Of a stretch of DNA of 50,080 bases, positions 25,743 to 34,281 are shown in pieces. The stretch is from Bacteroidales bacterium UBA3623 (lineage in GTDB: Bacteria; Bacteroidota; Bacteroidia; Bacteroidales; UBA932). The notes beneath the pieces were generated by a model. The model did no database searches. It was not told the DNA's origin and was given only the letters and a program-made list of their open reading frames with translations. The translations under genes were made by a program, and so were the position numbers. The stretch spans positions 1-50,080 of the forward strand of contig DFLI01000096.1 of NCBI GenBank assembly GCA_002373715.1, read 5' to 3'. Numbering within the stretch: the stretch's first letter is position 1; each line of letters begins with the position of its first letter.

Positions 25743-27428
25743 CTAACCCAGGGCAAAGACAATGAGCAGCTGGGCCACTAGCACACGCATGAACATGGAA
25801 AGCGGGTATACCGTAGCGTAATTGACGGAGGCATAGTCGCTTCCGTACATACCCTGCGAGAAGGCCAGCACCGGAGGATTGGTGCAGGAACCGCTGATGA
25901 GACCGCAGATCTGGTAAAAGTTCAGGTGGAACACCGCGCGGGAGATGATGAAGGTGATGCACAGCGGCACTATGGTGATGAGGGCGCCGTACAGAATCCA
26001 CCAGTAACCACCGTTCACGATGGAGCTCCAGAAGTTGCCGCCGGCGCCTATGCCCACAGCTGCCAGGAAGAGCGAAATGCCTATCTCCCGGATCATGAGG
26101 TTGGCGCTGGTGGTGGTGTAAGTAGTAATCTTATACTTGGGGCCGAAGTGACCCAGCAGGATGGCAATGATGAGCGGACCGCCGGCCAGGCCCAGCTTGA
26201 TGGCCTGCGGGATGCCGGGGAAGCGGAAAGGAATGGAGCCGAAGATAACGCCCACCACAATGCCCAGGAAGATGGGCACCAGGTTGGGTTTGTTAAGGGC
26301 GTCATTGGAGTTGCCCACCTTGGCTGATACCTGTTCAATATTTTCCTGCGTACCCACACACATGAGTCCGTCTCCCACCTGCAGGTAGAGGGTGGGGTTG
26401 GCTACCAGTTCCACGCCGGCACGGATAACACGGGTGACACTCACGCCGAAAGCACTGCGGAGGCGGAGGTCCTTGAGGGTTTTACCGGTAATTTTGCTAT
26501 TGGTAATCACAATGCGGCGAGTAACCAGGGTATGGTCCTTTTCCGTCCAGTCGCTCACGTGCAGCGGGACCTCTTCACCAAAGAGGATACGAAGGCGATC
26601 CATCTCGTGAGGAGCCGTTACCAGCAGGAGCTTGTCTCCCTCGTGCAGGACGGTATCTTCCGAAGGGAAGAACACCTGGTCTCCCTGCATCACGCGGGAC
26701 ACCACAAAGTCTCCTCCGAACTCATGCAGCACTTCGTACAGCTTGCGGTCGAAGATGGCGGGGTTCTCCACGGCTACGTGCATGCGGCGGGCATGTTCCC
26801 CTTTCTTATCGGCCTCTTCCAGTTGCGACAGCTCTTTCTGATGGTCTATCTTGAAAAGGGCACGGAATACAATGATAACGGCAATGACGCCCAGAACGCC
26901 GATGGGATAAGCCACGGCATAGGCCGATGCCAGCTTCTCGGAAGCCTGACTGGCGGCCAGCGCGCTGTCTCCGGTGGCGATGGCAATGTCCGTGAAGGTC
27001 TGCTGGGCAGCACCCAGACCGGGCGTATTGGTAACGGCACCCGACATAACGCCCACCATGGTGGTGAGTTTCTCACCGGAAAAGAGCGAAATAACATAGG
27101 TGACCAGGGCGGCCAGCAAAATGTTCATCACGGCCAGCAGGTTCATCTGAACGCCTCCGCTGCGGAAGGAATGGAAAAAGCCGGGACCCACCTGCAGGCC
27201 GATGGAGAAGACAAAGAGGATGAGACCGAACTCCTTCACGAACTGAAGGATGGTAAGGTCTGCCCCAAAACCCAGATGGCCCATGAGGATACCCATGAAA
27301 AGGATCCAGGTGGAGCCCAGGGAAATGCCTTTCACCTTGAACCGGCCCAGATAGAGGCCAATTCCTATCACAAAGGACAGCAGCAGAATGGTATGGGCTA
27401 CACCGTAGCCGAAGAAAAGCTCATGCAT
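25743..27428 (-). CDS. AspT/YbjL-type transporter with two RCK-C domains
   Basis: The 561-aa membrane protein follows the layout of the aspartate:alanine exchanger family: about five N-terminal helices with the motif GAVTNTPGLGAAQQ, two soluble TrkA-C/RCK-C domains (residues about 205-375), and about six C-terminal helices with GSCTNPPVLAF. The duplicated G-xVTNTPG and GSCTNPP motifs mark the two halves of the carrier. Substrate is unknown; dicarboxylates or amino acids are usual. It lies between a thioesterase and the Nudix gene with spacings of 3 bases, so the three are probably one operon. Confidence 0.88.
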   Translation of the reverse strand: MHELFFGYGVAHTILLLSFVIGIGLYLGRFKVKGISLGSTWILFMGILMGHLGFGADLTILQFVKEFGLILFVFSIGLQVGPGFFHSFRSGGVQMNLLAVMNILLAALVTYVISLFSGEKLTTMVGVMSGAVTNTPGLGAAQQTFTDIAIATGDSALAASQASEKLASAYAVAYPIGVLGVIAVIIVFRALFKIDHQKELSQLEEADKKGEHARRMHVAVENPAIFDRKLYEVLHEFGGDFVVSRVMQGDQVFFPSEDTVLHEGDKLLLVTAPHEMDRLRILFGEEVPLHVSDWTEKDHTLVTRRIVITNSKITGKTLKDLRLRSAFGVSVTRVIRAGVELVANPTLYLQVGDGLMCVGTQENIEQVSAKVGNSNDALNKPNLVPIFLGIVVGVIFGSIPFRFPGIPQAIKLGLAGGPLIIAILLGHFGPKYKITTYTTTSANLMIREIGISLFLAAVGIGAGGNFWSSIVNGGYWWILYGALITIVPLCITFIISRAVFHLNFYQICGLISGSCTNPPVLAFSQGMYGSDYASVNYATVYPLSMFMRVLVAQLLIVFALG

Positions 27429-27431
27429 AGT

Positions 27432-28175
27432 TTAGTATTCCAGTTTCACCACAAAACAGGGTTTGCCTTCCACCCTGCCTTCCACGTACCAGGCATTTGC
27501 GTCCTGCAGGCGGAACAGCTCCACCTTCTGGCCGTGGGTAGTTTCTTTGTTAAAGTTGATGTACAGGTCTTTGACGGGCTTCTCGGCCGTCTCCAGAGGG
27601 AGACAGTCCATTGCCCAGACCACGTAACGGACATTATTGGTATGGCCGATGATATCCAAATCCGAATAGGCCACCGTGTGCTCTCCGGCCAGCTCCGGCT
27701 GCGCCTGACGGGGCAGCTGAACCTTCGGAGCAGGCGTAGAGATGGCATCTTCCACCTCTTCGGTCATCATGAGGTCTTGCAAATCTTCGGGACGTACCAT
27801 CCGGCGGCTCTGTTCGTCTATCACCACCCATGAACTGGTGCCCTGGATGATGGACTCCCCTGCTGCGCTGCGGAGGTCGAAATCTCGGAGATAGAAGAGC
27901 CCCTCGGCCCCTTTGTGCCAGGTATAGAGTTTTACATCTTCCCTCCATTTGGGAAGGGTTTCGAAGTGAAGGTGCATGCGCGTGAGCACCCAGGCGGTGT
28001 GGTGCACATGCAGAGTATCGTATCCGAAGCCCAGTTCACTAGCCGCCCAATACGCAATTTCCTGGGCCATATCCATGAAGGCGGCCGGTTTCAGGATGGT
28101 TTGGCGGTTGGTCTGGTAACAAGGGACCCGGAGGTCCTGGCAAAACTTATATCCTTCTCTGCGAACAGGCGTCAT
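27432..28175 (-). CDS. Acyl-ACP thioesterase
   Basis: This 247-aa double-hotdog protein hydrolyses acyl-ACP and ends fatty-acid synthesis, releasing free fatty acids. It shows the FatA-like N-terminal segment DMAQEIAYWAASELGFGYDTL, an aromatic VLTRMHLHF strand, and the second-hotdog motif DIIGHTNNVRYVVW with catalytic-type asparagine and histidine. It begins 9 bases after the HU-like gene in the same direction and ends 3 bases before the transporter gene. No product chain length can be inferred. Confidence 0.88.
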   Translation of the reverse strand: MTPVRREGYKFCQDLRVPCYQTNRQTILKPAAFMDMAQEIAYWAASELGFGYDTLHVHHTAWVLTRMHLHFETLPKWREDVKLYTWHKGAEGLFYLRDFDLRSAAGESIIQGTSSWVVIDEQSRRMVRPEDLQDLMMTEEVEDAISTPAPKVQLPRQAQPELAGEHTVAYSDLDIIGHTNNVRYVVWAMDCLPLETAEKPVKDLYINFNKETTHGQKVELFRLQDANAWYVEGRVEGKPCFVVKLEY

Positions 28176-28184
28176 GGCTAGCTA

Positions 28185-29078
28185 CTAATTGTGAAGAATC
28201 TGATACTCCTCGGGGCTATAGAGGAGGGTATCCAGCCATTCGGGGAAGAATTGACCCACCGCCACCAGGGCAATGGCTGCCACCAGGGCAATAATGAGCA
28301 GGACCAGGATAAACACCCAGAACTTGCTCCAGCCGCTCTTTTTCTTCTTGTGGGGGGATTCTTCTTCTTCGGGTTCTTTTACGGGTTCCGGCTGCGGCTC
28401 GGGTTCGGGTTCCGGTTCCGGTTCAGGTTCTGCCTCCACCACTACGGGTTCAGGTTCCGGTTCCGGCTGCGGCTCGGGTTCCACAATGGGTTCCGGTTCC
28501 GGTTCGGGTTCCGGCTCAGATTCTACAATGGGGGCAGGCTCCTCGGCAGGGACGGGTTCTGCGGCATGGACTGGTTCTGCGGCCACCTCTTCGGGCTTTT
28601 CGTGCAGGATGCCGGCCAGACTGGCCACTGCCTCTGCTACTTCTTCCTTGGTTTCCTCGTGGGTTTTGAGGGAGATGGGCTGCAGGCCGAAGCCGGAGGG
28701 GTAGATGTCCAGGTCTTCATCGGCCACGAAGAAAATGTGATTCTCCATGGTGGCTCTCAGACGGCCCAAGCCCGGGAACACGATGGTCTTTTTCTCCTTG
28801 AGCACTTCCTTCAATTCAGAGAGGAAGTCTGTGAGGATGCGGGTGGCATCGGCCTGAGAAATGCCGTTGGACTGGGCATAAAGGTCTGCCAGAAGGGTGT
28901 CTTCGCCCTGCTTGGGAGAGAAATAGAGCCTCCTGTAAGGCGGCAGGATGGTGTATCCACGGTCTGCAAAAGTGGCCGGGACCAGCTCTGCTACAAAGCT
29001 GCCCACACCGGGCAAAGTGACTACATCGTGGTCCATCACCACTTCTTTCACCATTTTGGCAAGGAGGTCAATATCCAT
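28185..29078 (-). CDS. CCDC81-type HU-domain membrane protein with EP-rich linker
   Basis: The 297-aa product begins MDIDLLAKMVKEVVMDHDVVTLPGVGSFVAE, matching bacterial CCDC81-like HU domains, here in tandem (residues about 1-60 and 65-125). A linker of about 100 residues rich in Glu-Pro repeats follows, then KKKKSGWSKF and one transmembrane helix (WVFILVLLIIALVAAIALVAVG). Family members often end in a SPOR domain; none is seen here, the protein stopping about 20 residues after the helix. A role linking the membrane to DNA or to cell-wall synthesis is inference. The start at 29078 is preferred to ATG 29117. A TATCTTTG box lies on the minus strand at 29107-29114. Confidence 0.75.
   Translation of the reverse strand: MDIDLLAKMVKEVVMDHDVVTLPGVGSFVAELVPATFADRGYTILPPYRRLYFSPKQGEDTLLADLYAQSNGISQADATRILTDFLSELKEVLKEKKTIVFPGLGRLRATMENHIFFVADEDLDIYPSGFGLQPISLKTHEETKEEVAEAVASLAGILHEKPEEVAAEPVHAAEPVPAEEPAPIVESEPEPEPEPEPIVEPEPQPEPEPEPVVVEAEPEPEPEPEPEPQPEPVKEPEEEESPHKKKKSGWSKFWVFILVLLIIALVAAIALVAVGQFFPEWLDTLLYSPEEYQILHN
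28362..28560. repeat. Glu-Pro codon repeat
   Basis: On the minus strand this is a run of imperfect GAACCGGAACC-type units encoding EPEP repeats of the HU-domain protein. Such runs can vary in length by slippage. Confidence 0.6.
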
Positions 29079-29159
29079 ACTAGTAAGGCGATTACGGATT
29101 ATCGTACAAAGATACAAAAAATCTACTTAAGTTTTCTTATGAAATTTTTATCAAAAACC

Positions 29160-29190
29160 TTTGGAGAATTCAAAAAAGGTTGTACCTTTG
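29160..29190 (+). promoter_or_regulatory. tRNA-Asn promoter
   Basis: TTTG (29160-29163), 19 bp and TACCTTTG (29183-29190) lie about 28 bases before the tRNA. Confidence 0.75.
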
Positions 29191-29218
29191 CAATCCCGTT
29201 CCACGAGAGCGGAAAAAT

Positions 29219-29292
29219 TCCTCCTTAGCTCAGTTGGTTAGAGCATCTGACTGTTAATCAGAGGGTCGTTGGTTCAAGTCCAACAGGGGGAG
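29219..29292 (+). tRNA. tRNA-Asn (anticodon GTT)
   Basis: A full cloverleaf can be drawn. The acceptor arms TCCTCCT and AGGGGGA pair (with one G-T), the D arm is GCTC/GAGC, the anticodon stem TCTGA/TCAGA frames the loop CTGTTAA with GTT at 29253-29255, and the T arm is GTTGG/CCAAC. The discriminator is G29292. CCA is not encoded. The 3' part from 29248 is shared with the right end of the island, so the island carries the sequence that restores the gene after integration. Confidence 0.95.
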
Positions 29293-29295
29293 CAA
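29248..29295 (+). repeat. Left attachment repeat inside tRNA-Asn
   Basis: This 48-bp sequence, from the anticodon stem through the tRNA 3' end plus CAA, is identical to 46106-46153. Use of the anticodon-to-T-arm region as a core is typical of tyrosine integrases. Confidence 0.93.
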
Positions 29296-29302
29296 CAAAA
29301 TC

Positions 29303-29341
29303 AAGCACTTACGAAAAATCGTAGGTGCTTGTTTCTTTTTT
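29303..29341 (+). terminator. Island-encoded terminator after tRNA-Asn
   Basis: Arms 29303-29313 and 29320-29330 pair over 11 bp with one G-T, followed by GTTTCTTTTTT. Because it lies inside the left repeat, it belongs to the island and replaces the chromosomal terminator now at 46154-46183. Confidence 0.8.
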
Positions 29342-29355
29342 GCCTATAACAAAAA

Positions 29356-29928
29356 CTATAACTTTTTGTGCTTTGTAAGCCATTCTTCCACCTCAGCAGA
29401 AGAGAAAGAAACTCTTGAATATGCTCCCCCAGTCTGATGTGTTGGAAAGCCCACTTTTTCCCTCCATTTTCTGTTTTTCACATTATTCTTAGAGAGTTTA
29501 TATTTCGTGCAGACTTCATCCACAGTGTACCAACCAGTATCAACTGCCTTAACAATATCTACATTATTATGTGTATCATCCTTATCGGATTGTTTTGATA
29601 ACGAATCCGAAACAATTTCTACATTGGCTGAACTTGGGAGGTACTGTTTAAGACAATCCAACGACTTTTTTGCGAATAACCTTTGTACATTTAAGCGTGC
29701 TGCGTGCTCAGGGGTTAGTTTTACGCCCTTTATTGAGCATATCCGTTCATACGCTTTCTTGATTTTCCGCTCTATGATTGGCAACTCATCCTTTATTTCA
29801 GGCGATTCTGCGACACATTGGAATAAGCAAGATTCAAAACCTTCCTCTAACTCACGAATATTCTTCTGTGAGATACCGTGAAGGTCCTCCAACTGCTTAA
29901 TGAAATCAAAGATAGGTGCTGTATTCAT
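29356..29928 (-). CDS. HTH protein next to the attachment site, possible excisionase-like regulator
   Basis: I do not recognise the 190-aa protein as a whole. Residues about 130-187 (GWYTVDEVCTKYKLSKNNVK, then NRKWREKVGFP and FSSAEVEEWLTKHKK) look like a MerR/excisionase-type winged HTH of the kind that bends DNA at attachment sites. The N-terminal two thirds are helical and charged, with no known motif. It is the last gene of the minus-strand block, 23 bases after its neighbour, and ends 60 bases from the left repeat. It could be a recombination directionality factor or a regulator of the block; both are inference. Confidence 0.6.
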   Translation of the reverse strand: MNTAPIFDFIKQLEDLHGISQKNIRELEEGFESCLFQCVAESPEIKDELPIIERKIKKAYERICSIKGVKLTPEHAARLNVQRLFAKKSLDCLKQYLPSSANVEIVSDSLSKQSDKDDTHNNVDIVKAVDTGWYTVDEVCTKYKLSKNNVKNRKWREKVGFPTHQTGGAYSRVSFSSAEVEEWLTKHKKL

Positions 29929-29951
29929 AAACTTATTTCAGGCGGTATATA

Positions 29952-30485
29952 CTATTTTCGATTTTGATAATTGAGGTGCTCAATTATGTTGTTGAGTTCG
30001 TCAGGACTTATCTCAAACGCAAGCAAATCATCCTTAGCCCACAGAAATGTGAGGTACGGGTCATTGACAAACTTCTTGCCTGGCTTAACCTTGACAACGA
30101 CTTCGCAACTCCCCTCATACACGGCTTCTTTCTCTTCCATCTCTTCTATGGATACGATATCAGAATCCTTTCCGTGGACTTTGTTATAATACGCTTTAAC
30201 GGCATCAGCAAAATCTCTTTCTTTTAGTTTCTGGCAGTGTAACTGGAAGTCATCTAAACTCATCTGGAAAGTCACGACACCATTCCCAAAAGCCACTGGT
30301 CGCCAGAAGTGGGGAAAGTAATGCTCTTCCCCTGTTGCTTCCACTTCAAAGGTAAAGCCTGCGAAACTATACTCAATGCTCGGAATGCAAACCTTAAACT
30401 TCTTTTCCAGTGTCTCTTTAACAAACCCACACAGGTCTGCGTTGTCAAGGAAATCTACTTCGTCAAACATTTTGTGATACCCCAA
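29952..30485 (-). CDS. Hypothetical protein, 177 aa
   Basis: No family is recognised. The protein is soluble and acidic, with no signal peptide or membrane segment. It has an aromatic region (SIEYSFAGFTFEVEATGEEHYFPHFWRP), a helical middle and a second beta-type stretch (YEGSCEVVVKVKPGKKFVNDP). It lies between the HTH-SIS gene (77 bases upstream) and the HTH gene (23 bases downstream), on the same strand, so it is probably transcribed with the defence genes. A partner or immunity role for its neighbours is possible but nothing in the sequence shows it. Confidence 0.6.
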   Translation of the reverse strand: MGYHKMFDEVDFLDNADLCGFVKETLEKKFKVCIPSIEYSFAGFTFEVEATGEEHYFPHFWRPVAFGNGVVTFQMSLDDFQLHCQKLKERDFADAVKAYYNKVHGKDSDIVSIEEMEEKEAVYEGSCEVVVKVKPGKKFVNDPYLTFLWAKDDLLAFEISPDELNNIIEHLNYQNRK

Positions 30486-30562
30486 TTATGTGACACTTTA
30501 ATCCGTACAGATAAAATGTGTTTTGGTTTAGTTTCTATCTTTTAGGTTTAGATGTTATCTCA

Positions 30563-32005
30563 TTAACTCTTACATTCCTGAATAATACTCAGCCCACCCC
30601 ATTTCTGGAAATCCCTTACGAAAGAGACATTATTCATCGGTCTCGCCTTAAAATACTGACCGTAGACATTCTTGGGGTCGCAGGGATTGATGCCATTATA
30701 CTTTTCGGCAATGTCGGCAATCAATACATTGGCTTTAACCAGAAGGTCAATCGTTGCCAAGGGACTATTGTGTTCTGTCTCAATTGTAATGATAGGGGTT
30801 TCTGGTGGAAGAACTTTTCTTAGCCGCTGGGCTATATCTCGCTCCCTGGGGGTCTGTAATAAAACAACCGCGACATCGCTCACCTCTCTCTTCAACTCAT
30901 TATGCCTTGTGTGTAAGGCGGCAAACATAAAGCGTCCGTGGCAATAGTTGCGATAATCACAGATTTGGACAGAAGAAACACCGCTTTCTGTTAGAACGCT
31001 TTCCATATCCACGGCAACAGGCTCCGCGTAACTACCATATATAACTTGGAAGTGATTGATATGGTCAAAACTGGGCAGGTATGTCCCTTCTTTGTTGATG
31101 GAATATACATAACACGCAGCAGGGTTGAGGTCTATATCCAAATCTATTGTTGAGGCTCCCGTAAACGCCCTGAATAGAATGCCCATCCCATAGAACTTGC
31201 TCTGAACGGAAACAAATCCATCTCCGTGGATATTATCATTATGAAAGCGGAAAGAAGGTAAAGACCGTTCTTTAATGATAGGCAACATCTCGTTATCCTT
31301 GCCATCTCTATGGTAATACACGCCAGTTCTGGAAGGGATGAGAGAGGAACATCTACCAAGTGCATATACGGCATCCTTGTTCTCGCCGCCACTGGACATA
31401 ATCAGGCTCTTCCCTCCCTTGATGACATCATCTGACAAAGATGAAAGGCTATAAGGTGTTATCGCTTGCCCCAAACCCTTTCCTGTGCTATATAACATAG
31501 CCCCATAGTGACAGCGTGTTTGCATTCCACCTGAGCCGATGAAGAACATCGGAAGATTATTGTCTTCATTGATGAACTTTTGAAGGGCTGAGACATCTTC
31601 CTGTTCTGCATATTTCAGGACATCGGGAATGTGCTCCAATGCTTCGCTGAACAGAACGTGTGTCTTTGTTTTGACCTCTTCTTTGGAGAAACCTTGCGAT
31701 TGGTACCTTTTTGCCTTTTTCGTATCAAAGTCTACAAAGGTCTTCTCGCCTGTAATATATGCCCAATACTTACGGACCGTTGATAGGCTCACACCCGATT
31801 CTCTGGCAACGCTGCTTTGTGTTGAGGTCCTTACCTTATAGACCTTTCGACACTGCTGGATGATGTTGAACTGAGCCTCTCCCTTCCTGTCAATGCCATT
31901 ACGCTTAATATATGCCCTTATTGTCGATTTCTCCACGCCATTGTTCGTGGCGTTTTCAGCAACCGTCTTTGTGGGGTCATAATGTATGACAACTTTCTTC
32001 GGCAT
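30563..32005 (-). CDS. Two HTH motifs plus probable SIS (sugar-phosphate-binding) domain
   Basis: The 480-aa protein starts with two HTH-like segments: TVAENATNNGVEKSTIRAYI (residues 14-33) and SSVARESGVSLSTVRKYW (64-81). From about residue 115 it resembles the SIS fold: FFIGSGGMQTRCHYGAML (154-171) and LIMSSGGENKDAVYAL (201-216) match the glycine- and serine-rich phosphosugar loops. A second SIS-like half may extend from about 260 to 450. SIS regulators such as RpiR or GlmS-type proteins bind phosphosugars, but this arrangement in a restriction operon is unusual. It could be a ligand-sensing transcription factor or an effector. It starts 11 bases after the exported-protein gene. The SIS assignment is by motif only. 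Confidence 0.6.
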   Translation of the reverse strand: MPKKVVIHYDPTKTVAENATNNGVEKSTIRAYIKRNGIDRKGEAQFNIIQQCRKVYKVRTSTQSSVARESGVSLSTVRKYWAYITGEKTFVDFDTKKAKRYQSQGFSKEEVKTKTHVLFSEALEHIPDVLKYAEQEDVSALQKFINEDNNLPMFFIGSGGMQTRCHYGAMLYSTGKGLGQAITPYSLSSLSDDVIKGGKSLIMSSGGENKDAVYALGRCSSLIPSRTGVYYHRDGKDNEMLPIIKERSLPSFRFHNDNIHGDGFVSVQSKFYGMGILFRAFTGASTIDLDIDLNPAACYVYSINKEGTYLPSFDHINHFQVIYGSYAEPVAVDMESVLTESGVSSVQICDYRNYCHGRFMFAALHTRHNELKREVSDVAVVLLQTPRERDIAQRLRKVLPPETPIITIETEHNSPLATIDLLVKANVLIADIAEKYNGINPCDPKNVYGQYFKARPMNNVSFVRDFQKWGGLSIIQECKS

Positions 32006-32016
32006 TTCTTACCTTA

Positions 32017-32448
32017 TCAGTACATTAGCCAACTGCCGCACTCTTCTTTCTTTGTGCTCCATTGAACTTGATATGCCCATCCGTCTATTGTATCCAAAAG
32101 GATGAAGTTGAAATTGTTGTTAGTTGGATACAACTCAAAGCGACCAGCCGTTGTTTCAAAGAAAAAAACGGCATCAGTAACCTCATATTGCATCCGAGCA
32201 CTATCTTTCCCAAGTCCAATTTGAAGTGCCCAAATCTGACCTGTTGCAGTATCCAGTTTCAGCGAAGTATAGATGTTAGTCGTGGGGTATACTTTATATC
32301 GTCCCACTTTGGCTTCTTTTTCAAGCCGATTATATGTTTGCAGTATAAGGCTGTCTTTTTGCTCTTGATTCAGCAGTTCTGTCTTTTCCTGCCCAAAGAC
32401 GGGAAGGGTCACCAAAAGAGTAACAAGTAGAATAGCGATTCTTTTCAT
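32017..32448 (-). CDS. Small exported protein, 143 aa
   Basis: A signal peptide (MKRIAILLVTLLVTLPVFGQ) precedes a protein with two similar halves: GRYKVYPTTNIYTSLKLDTATGQIWALQIG and AGRFELYPTNNNFNFILLDTIDGWAYQVQW. The repeat of YPTxNxxxxxxLDTxxGxxxxxQ suggests a small beta-blade-like duplication. Similar exported proteins of unknown role are common in Bacteroidales. It sits 17 bases after the GmrSD-like gene and 11 bases before the HTH-SIS gene, on the same strand. A periplasmic protein inside a restriction operon is unexpected, and its part, if any, in defence is unknown. Confidence 0.75.
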   Translation of the reverse strand: MKRIAILLVTLLVTLPVFGQEKTELLNQEQKDSLILQTYNRLEKEAKVGRYKVYPTTNIYTSLKLDTATGQIWALQIGLGKDSARMQYEVTDAVFFFETTAGRFELYPTNNNFNFILLDTIDGWAYQVQWSTKKEECGSWLMY

Positions 32449-32465
32449 AACCTTGGATTTCGGGA

Positions 32466-34280
32466 TTATAGACTTTCGTAGTATCTTCTCATCTTCTGAG
32501 CCATCAACTGTCTTCTCTTTTCCAAGAATGCAGGGTAATCAAGATGGTTCATCGTAATCACTTCCTCAGGGATACAATTGTTCCTTAGGTTCTCTTCAAG
32601 GTCGGCGCTATCTTTAATGTTACCATACGCAGAGGTGTTCTGTTCACAAGCGGAGAACGCTTTTGTGAAGTATTCCTCAGGGGCATCATCGGAAATCGCC
32701 TTATTGACCTGAGTATCAAGATAGGTATAGTTTGCTATCTGATTGTACTGTGCCTTGTCCTTCCACCCATTGTTGATAAGGTATTGCTTGGGGAAGATAT
32801 GATGGACATCTCCAATGATGGTCAACAAGTCACTAACCTTGGTCCCCTTGGAGAACAACGCGTCATCGGATTCGTGAATCTGAGCAGCAAGGAAGGTATT
32901 GAAGAACGGACTGTTAATAGCGGAAGTTTCCAGACGCTGCACAAGACCAATGTTCCAGAATGTATCAGAAAGTTCTGCCGCTTCAATCTCGTTAAAGAAC
33001 TGGACAAAACCCTTCGCCCTAATGTTCCTCAAATCATAGTCCATTACGGTCTCAGGGGATGTGATATAGCGACTTGTAAGCGTGGTTAATACAAACCACT
33101 TCACAACATACTCATCCACCTGTTTGCTATCCAGTGATGCATCAGAATGCAGTAACAGGAACAGTGTATATGCGAAATCCAAGGTCATATCAGAGTTGAT
33201 AAGCCGTGGCGAAATGAAACCTGCTGACTTGATAGCAAGGATAAAGTTGGAGAAGGAATACTTGTTCATAAACTCCAAGACGCCATCTTTCAACATCCCA
33301 AAGGCTCTTTCGGCTATTTCCTCCTTGTATTCTCGCGTCTCAAAATCTCTACCTCCCAACAGGCTGACCAAATCCTTCATCTTCCCACGACCGAACTTAT
33401 ACATAAACGCGATACGCAGGATATCACCATAGTCAGGGTCAAAGATTTCCTCTCTGTCATCTTTTAGCCACTCCATCGCCTTGAAGTATTCGGATTGCCT
33501 GAACTCAGCATCCTTGCACATATCAGAATACCAATCAGGCTGTGCTGCCAGGTGTGAGAAATAATCTATACCCTTTCTAAGAAGGTTCCCACCATAGGTT
33601 TCATTGGCAGCAATCTTTGACATTGCGAAGTCAGACTGATTCAGTTTGGCTCCTTGGCTATTGATACGGATGAAGATTTCTGTCACCTCGTCAATGGTCA
33701 GGTCCTTGTCAAGCGTTATTACACCAATTTGGCAGGATTTAATGCGAAGCAAGTTCATCACTGCATCATTGATGACGCTCCCAGACACTTCTGGATTGTC
33801 TTTGCAATACTCATTAACAAAGTCCCATTGATTGAAATCTGGGGCAAAGACCGTAGCGATGTCTGCAATCCACCTTTTGTCTTTCTTGATGGCATTATCT
33901 TGGACCTTGAATCGTTCCTCCTCAGTATCGTTTGATGCCAGAGGATTGAAGGAAATCTTAATCCTTTTCTTCTCAAAAGTCTCAGTGATGACATCCATAC
34001 CAACGATGGCGGTCATCAATGCAGTAGTCCTTTGCTGACCATCAATCATAATCTTCTTACCAACAGCAAGAGAGCCATCCTTCAACTTCATCTCAGGATT
34101 CTGGGAGATGATTAGATAGCCTGTTGGATACCCCGTATAAAGTGAATCAATCAGGTCACGAACCTGTTTGGGCTTCCACACAAAGGGTCTCTGTATTTCA
34201 GGAATAGCGATTTCACCAGACTTGATGAAACCCAGCACCGATTCCACGGAGAGCGTTGATACTGTGTACTTTTCTGCCAT
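32466..34280 (-). CDS. GmrSD-like protein (DUF262 + DUF1524), probable Type IV restriction
   Basis: The 604-aa protein has the DUF262 ParB/Srx-like domain with IPEIQRPFVW (residues 26-35) and DGQQRTTAL (80-88), and a DUF1524 His-Me/HNH-like nuclease domain with GDVHHIFPK (490-498) followed by conserved asparagines (NYTYLDTQVNK). Fused GmrS-GmrD proteins use DUF262 for NTP binding and DUF1524 to cut DNA, usually DNA with modified cytosines. The start codon lies 1 base after the Type ISP stop, so the two are probably co-translated and act as complementary barriers. Substrate modification is not known. Confidence 0.85.
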   Translation of the reverse strand: MAEKYTVSTLSVESVLGFIKSGEIAIPEIQRPFVWKPKQVRDLIDSLYTGYPTGYLIISQNPEMKLKDGSLAVGKKIMIDGQQRTTALMTAIVGMDVITETFEKKRIKISFNPLASNDTEEERFKVQDNAIKKDKRWIADIATVFAPDFNQWDFVNEYCKDNPEVSGSVINDAVMNLLRIKSCQIGVITLDKDLTIDEVTEIFIRINSQGAKLNQSDFAMSKIAANETYGGNLLRKGIDYFSHLAAQPDWYSDMCKDAEFRQSEYFKAMEWLKDDREEIFDPDYGDILRIAFMYKFGRGKMKDLVSLLGGRDFETREYKEEIAERAFGMLKDGVLEFMNKYSFSNFILAIKSAGFISPRLINSDMTLDFAYTLFLLLHSDASLDSKQVDEYVVKWFVLTTLTSRYITSPETVMDYDLRNIRAKGFVQFFNEIEAAELSDTFWNIGLVQRLETSAINSPFFNTFLAAQIHESDDALFSKGTKVSDLLTIIGDVHHIFPKQYLINNGWKDKAQYNQIANYTYLDTQVNKAISDDAPEEYFTKAFSACEQNTSAYGNIKDSADLEENLRNNCIPEEVITMNHLDYPAFLEKRRQLMAQKMRRYYESL

Positions 34281-34281
34281 A

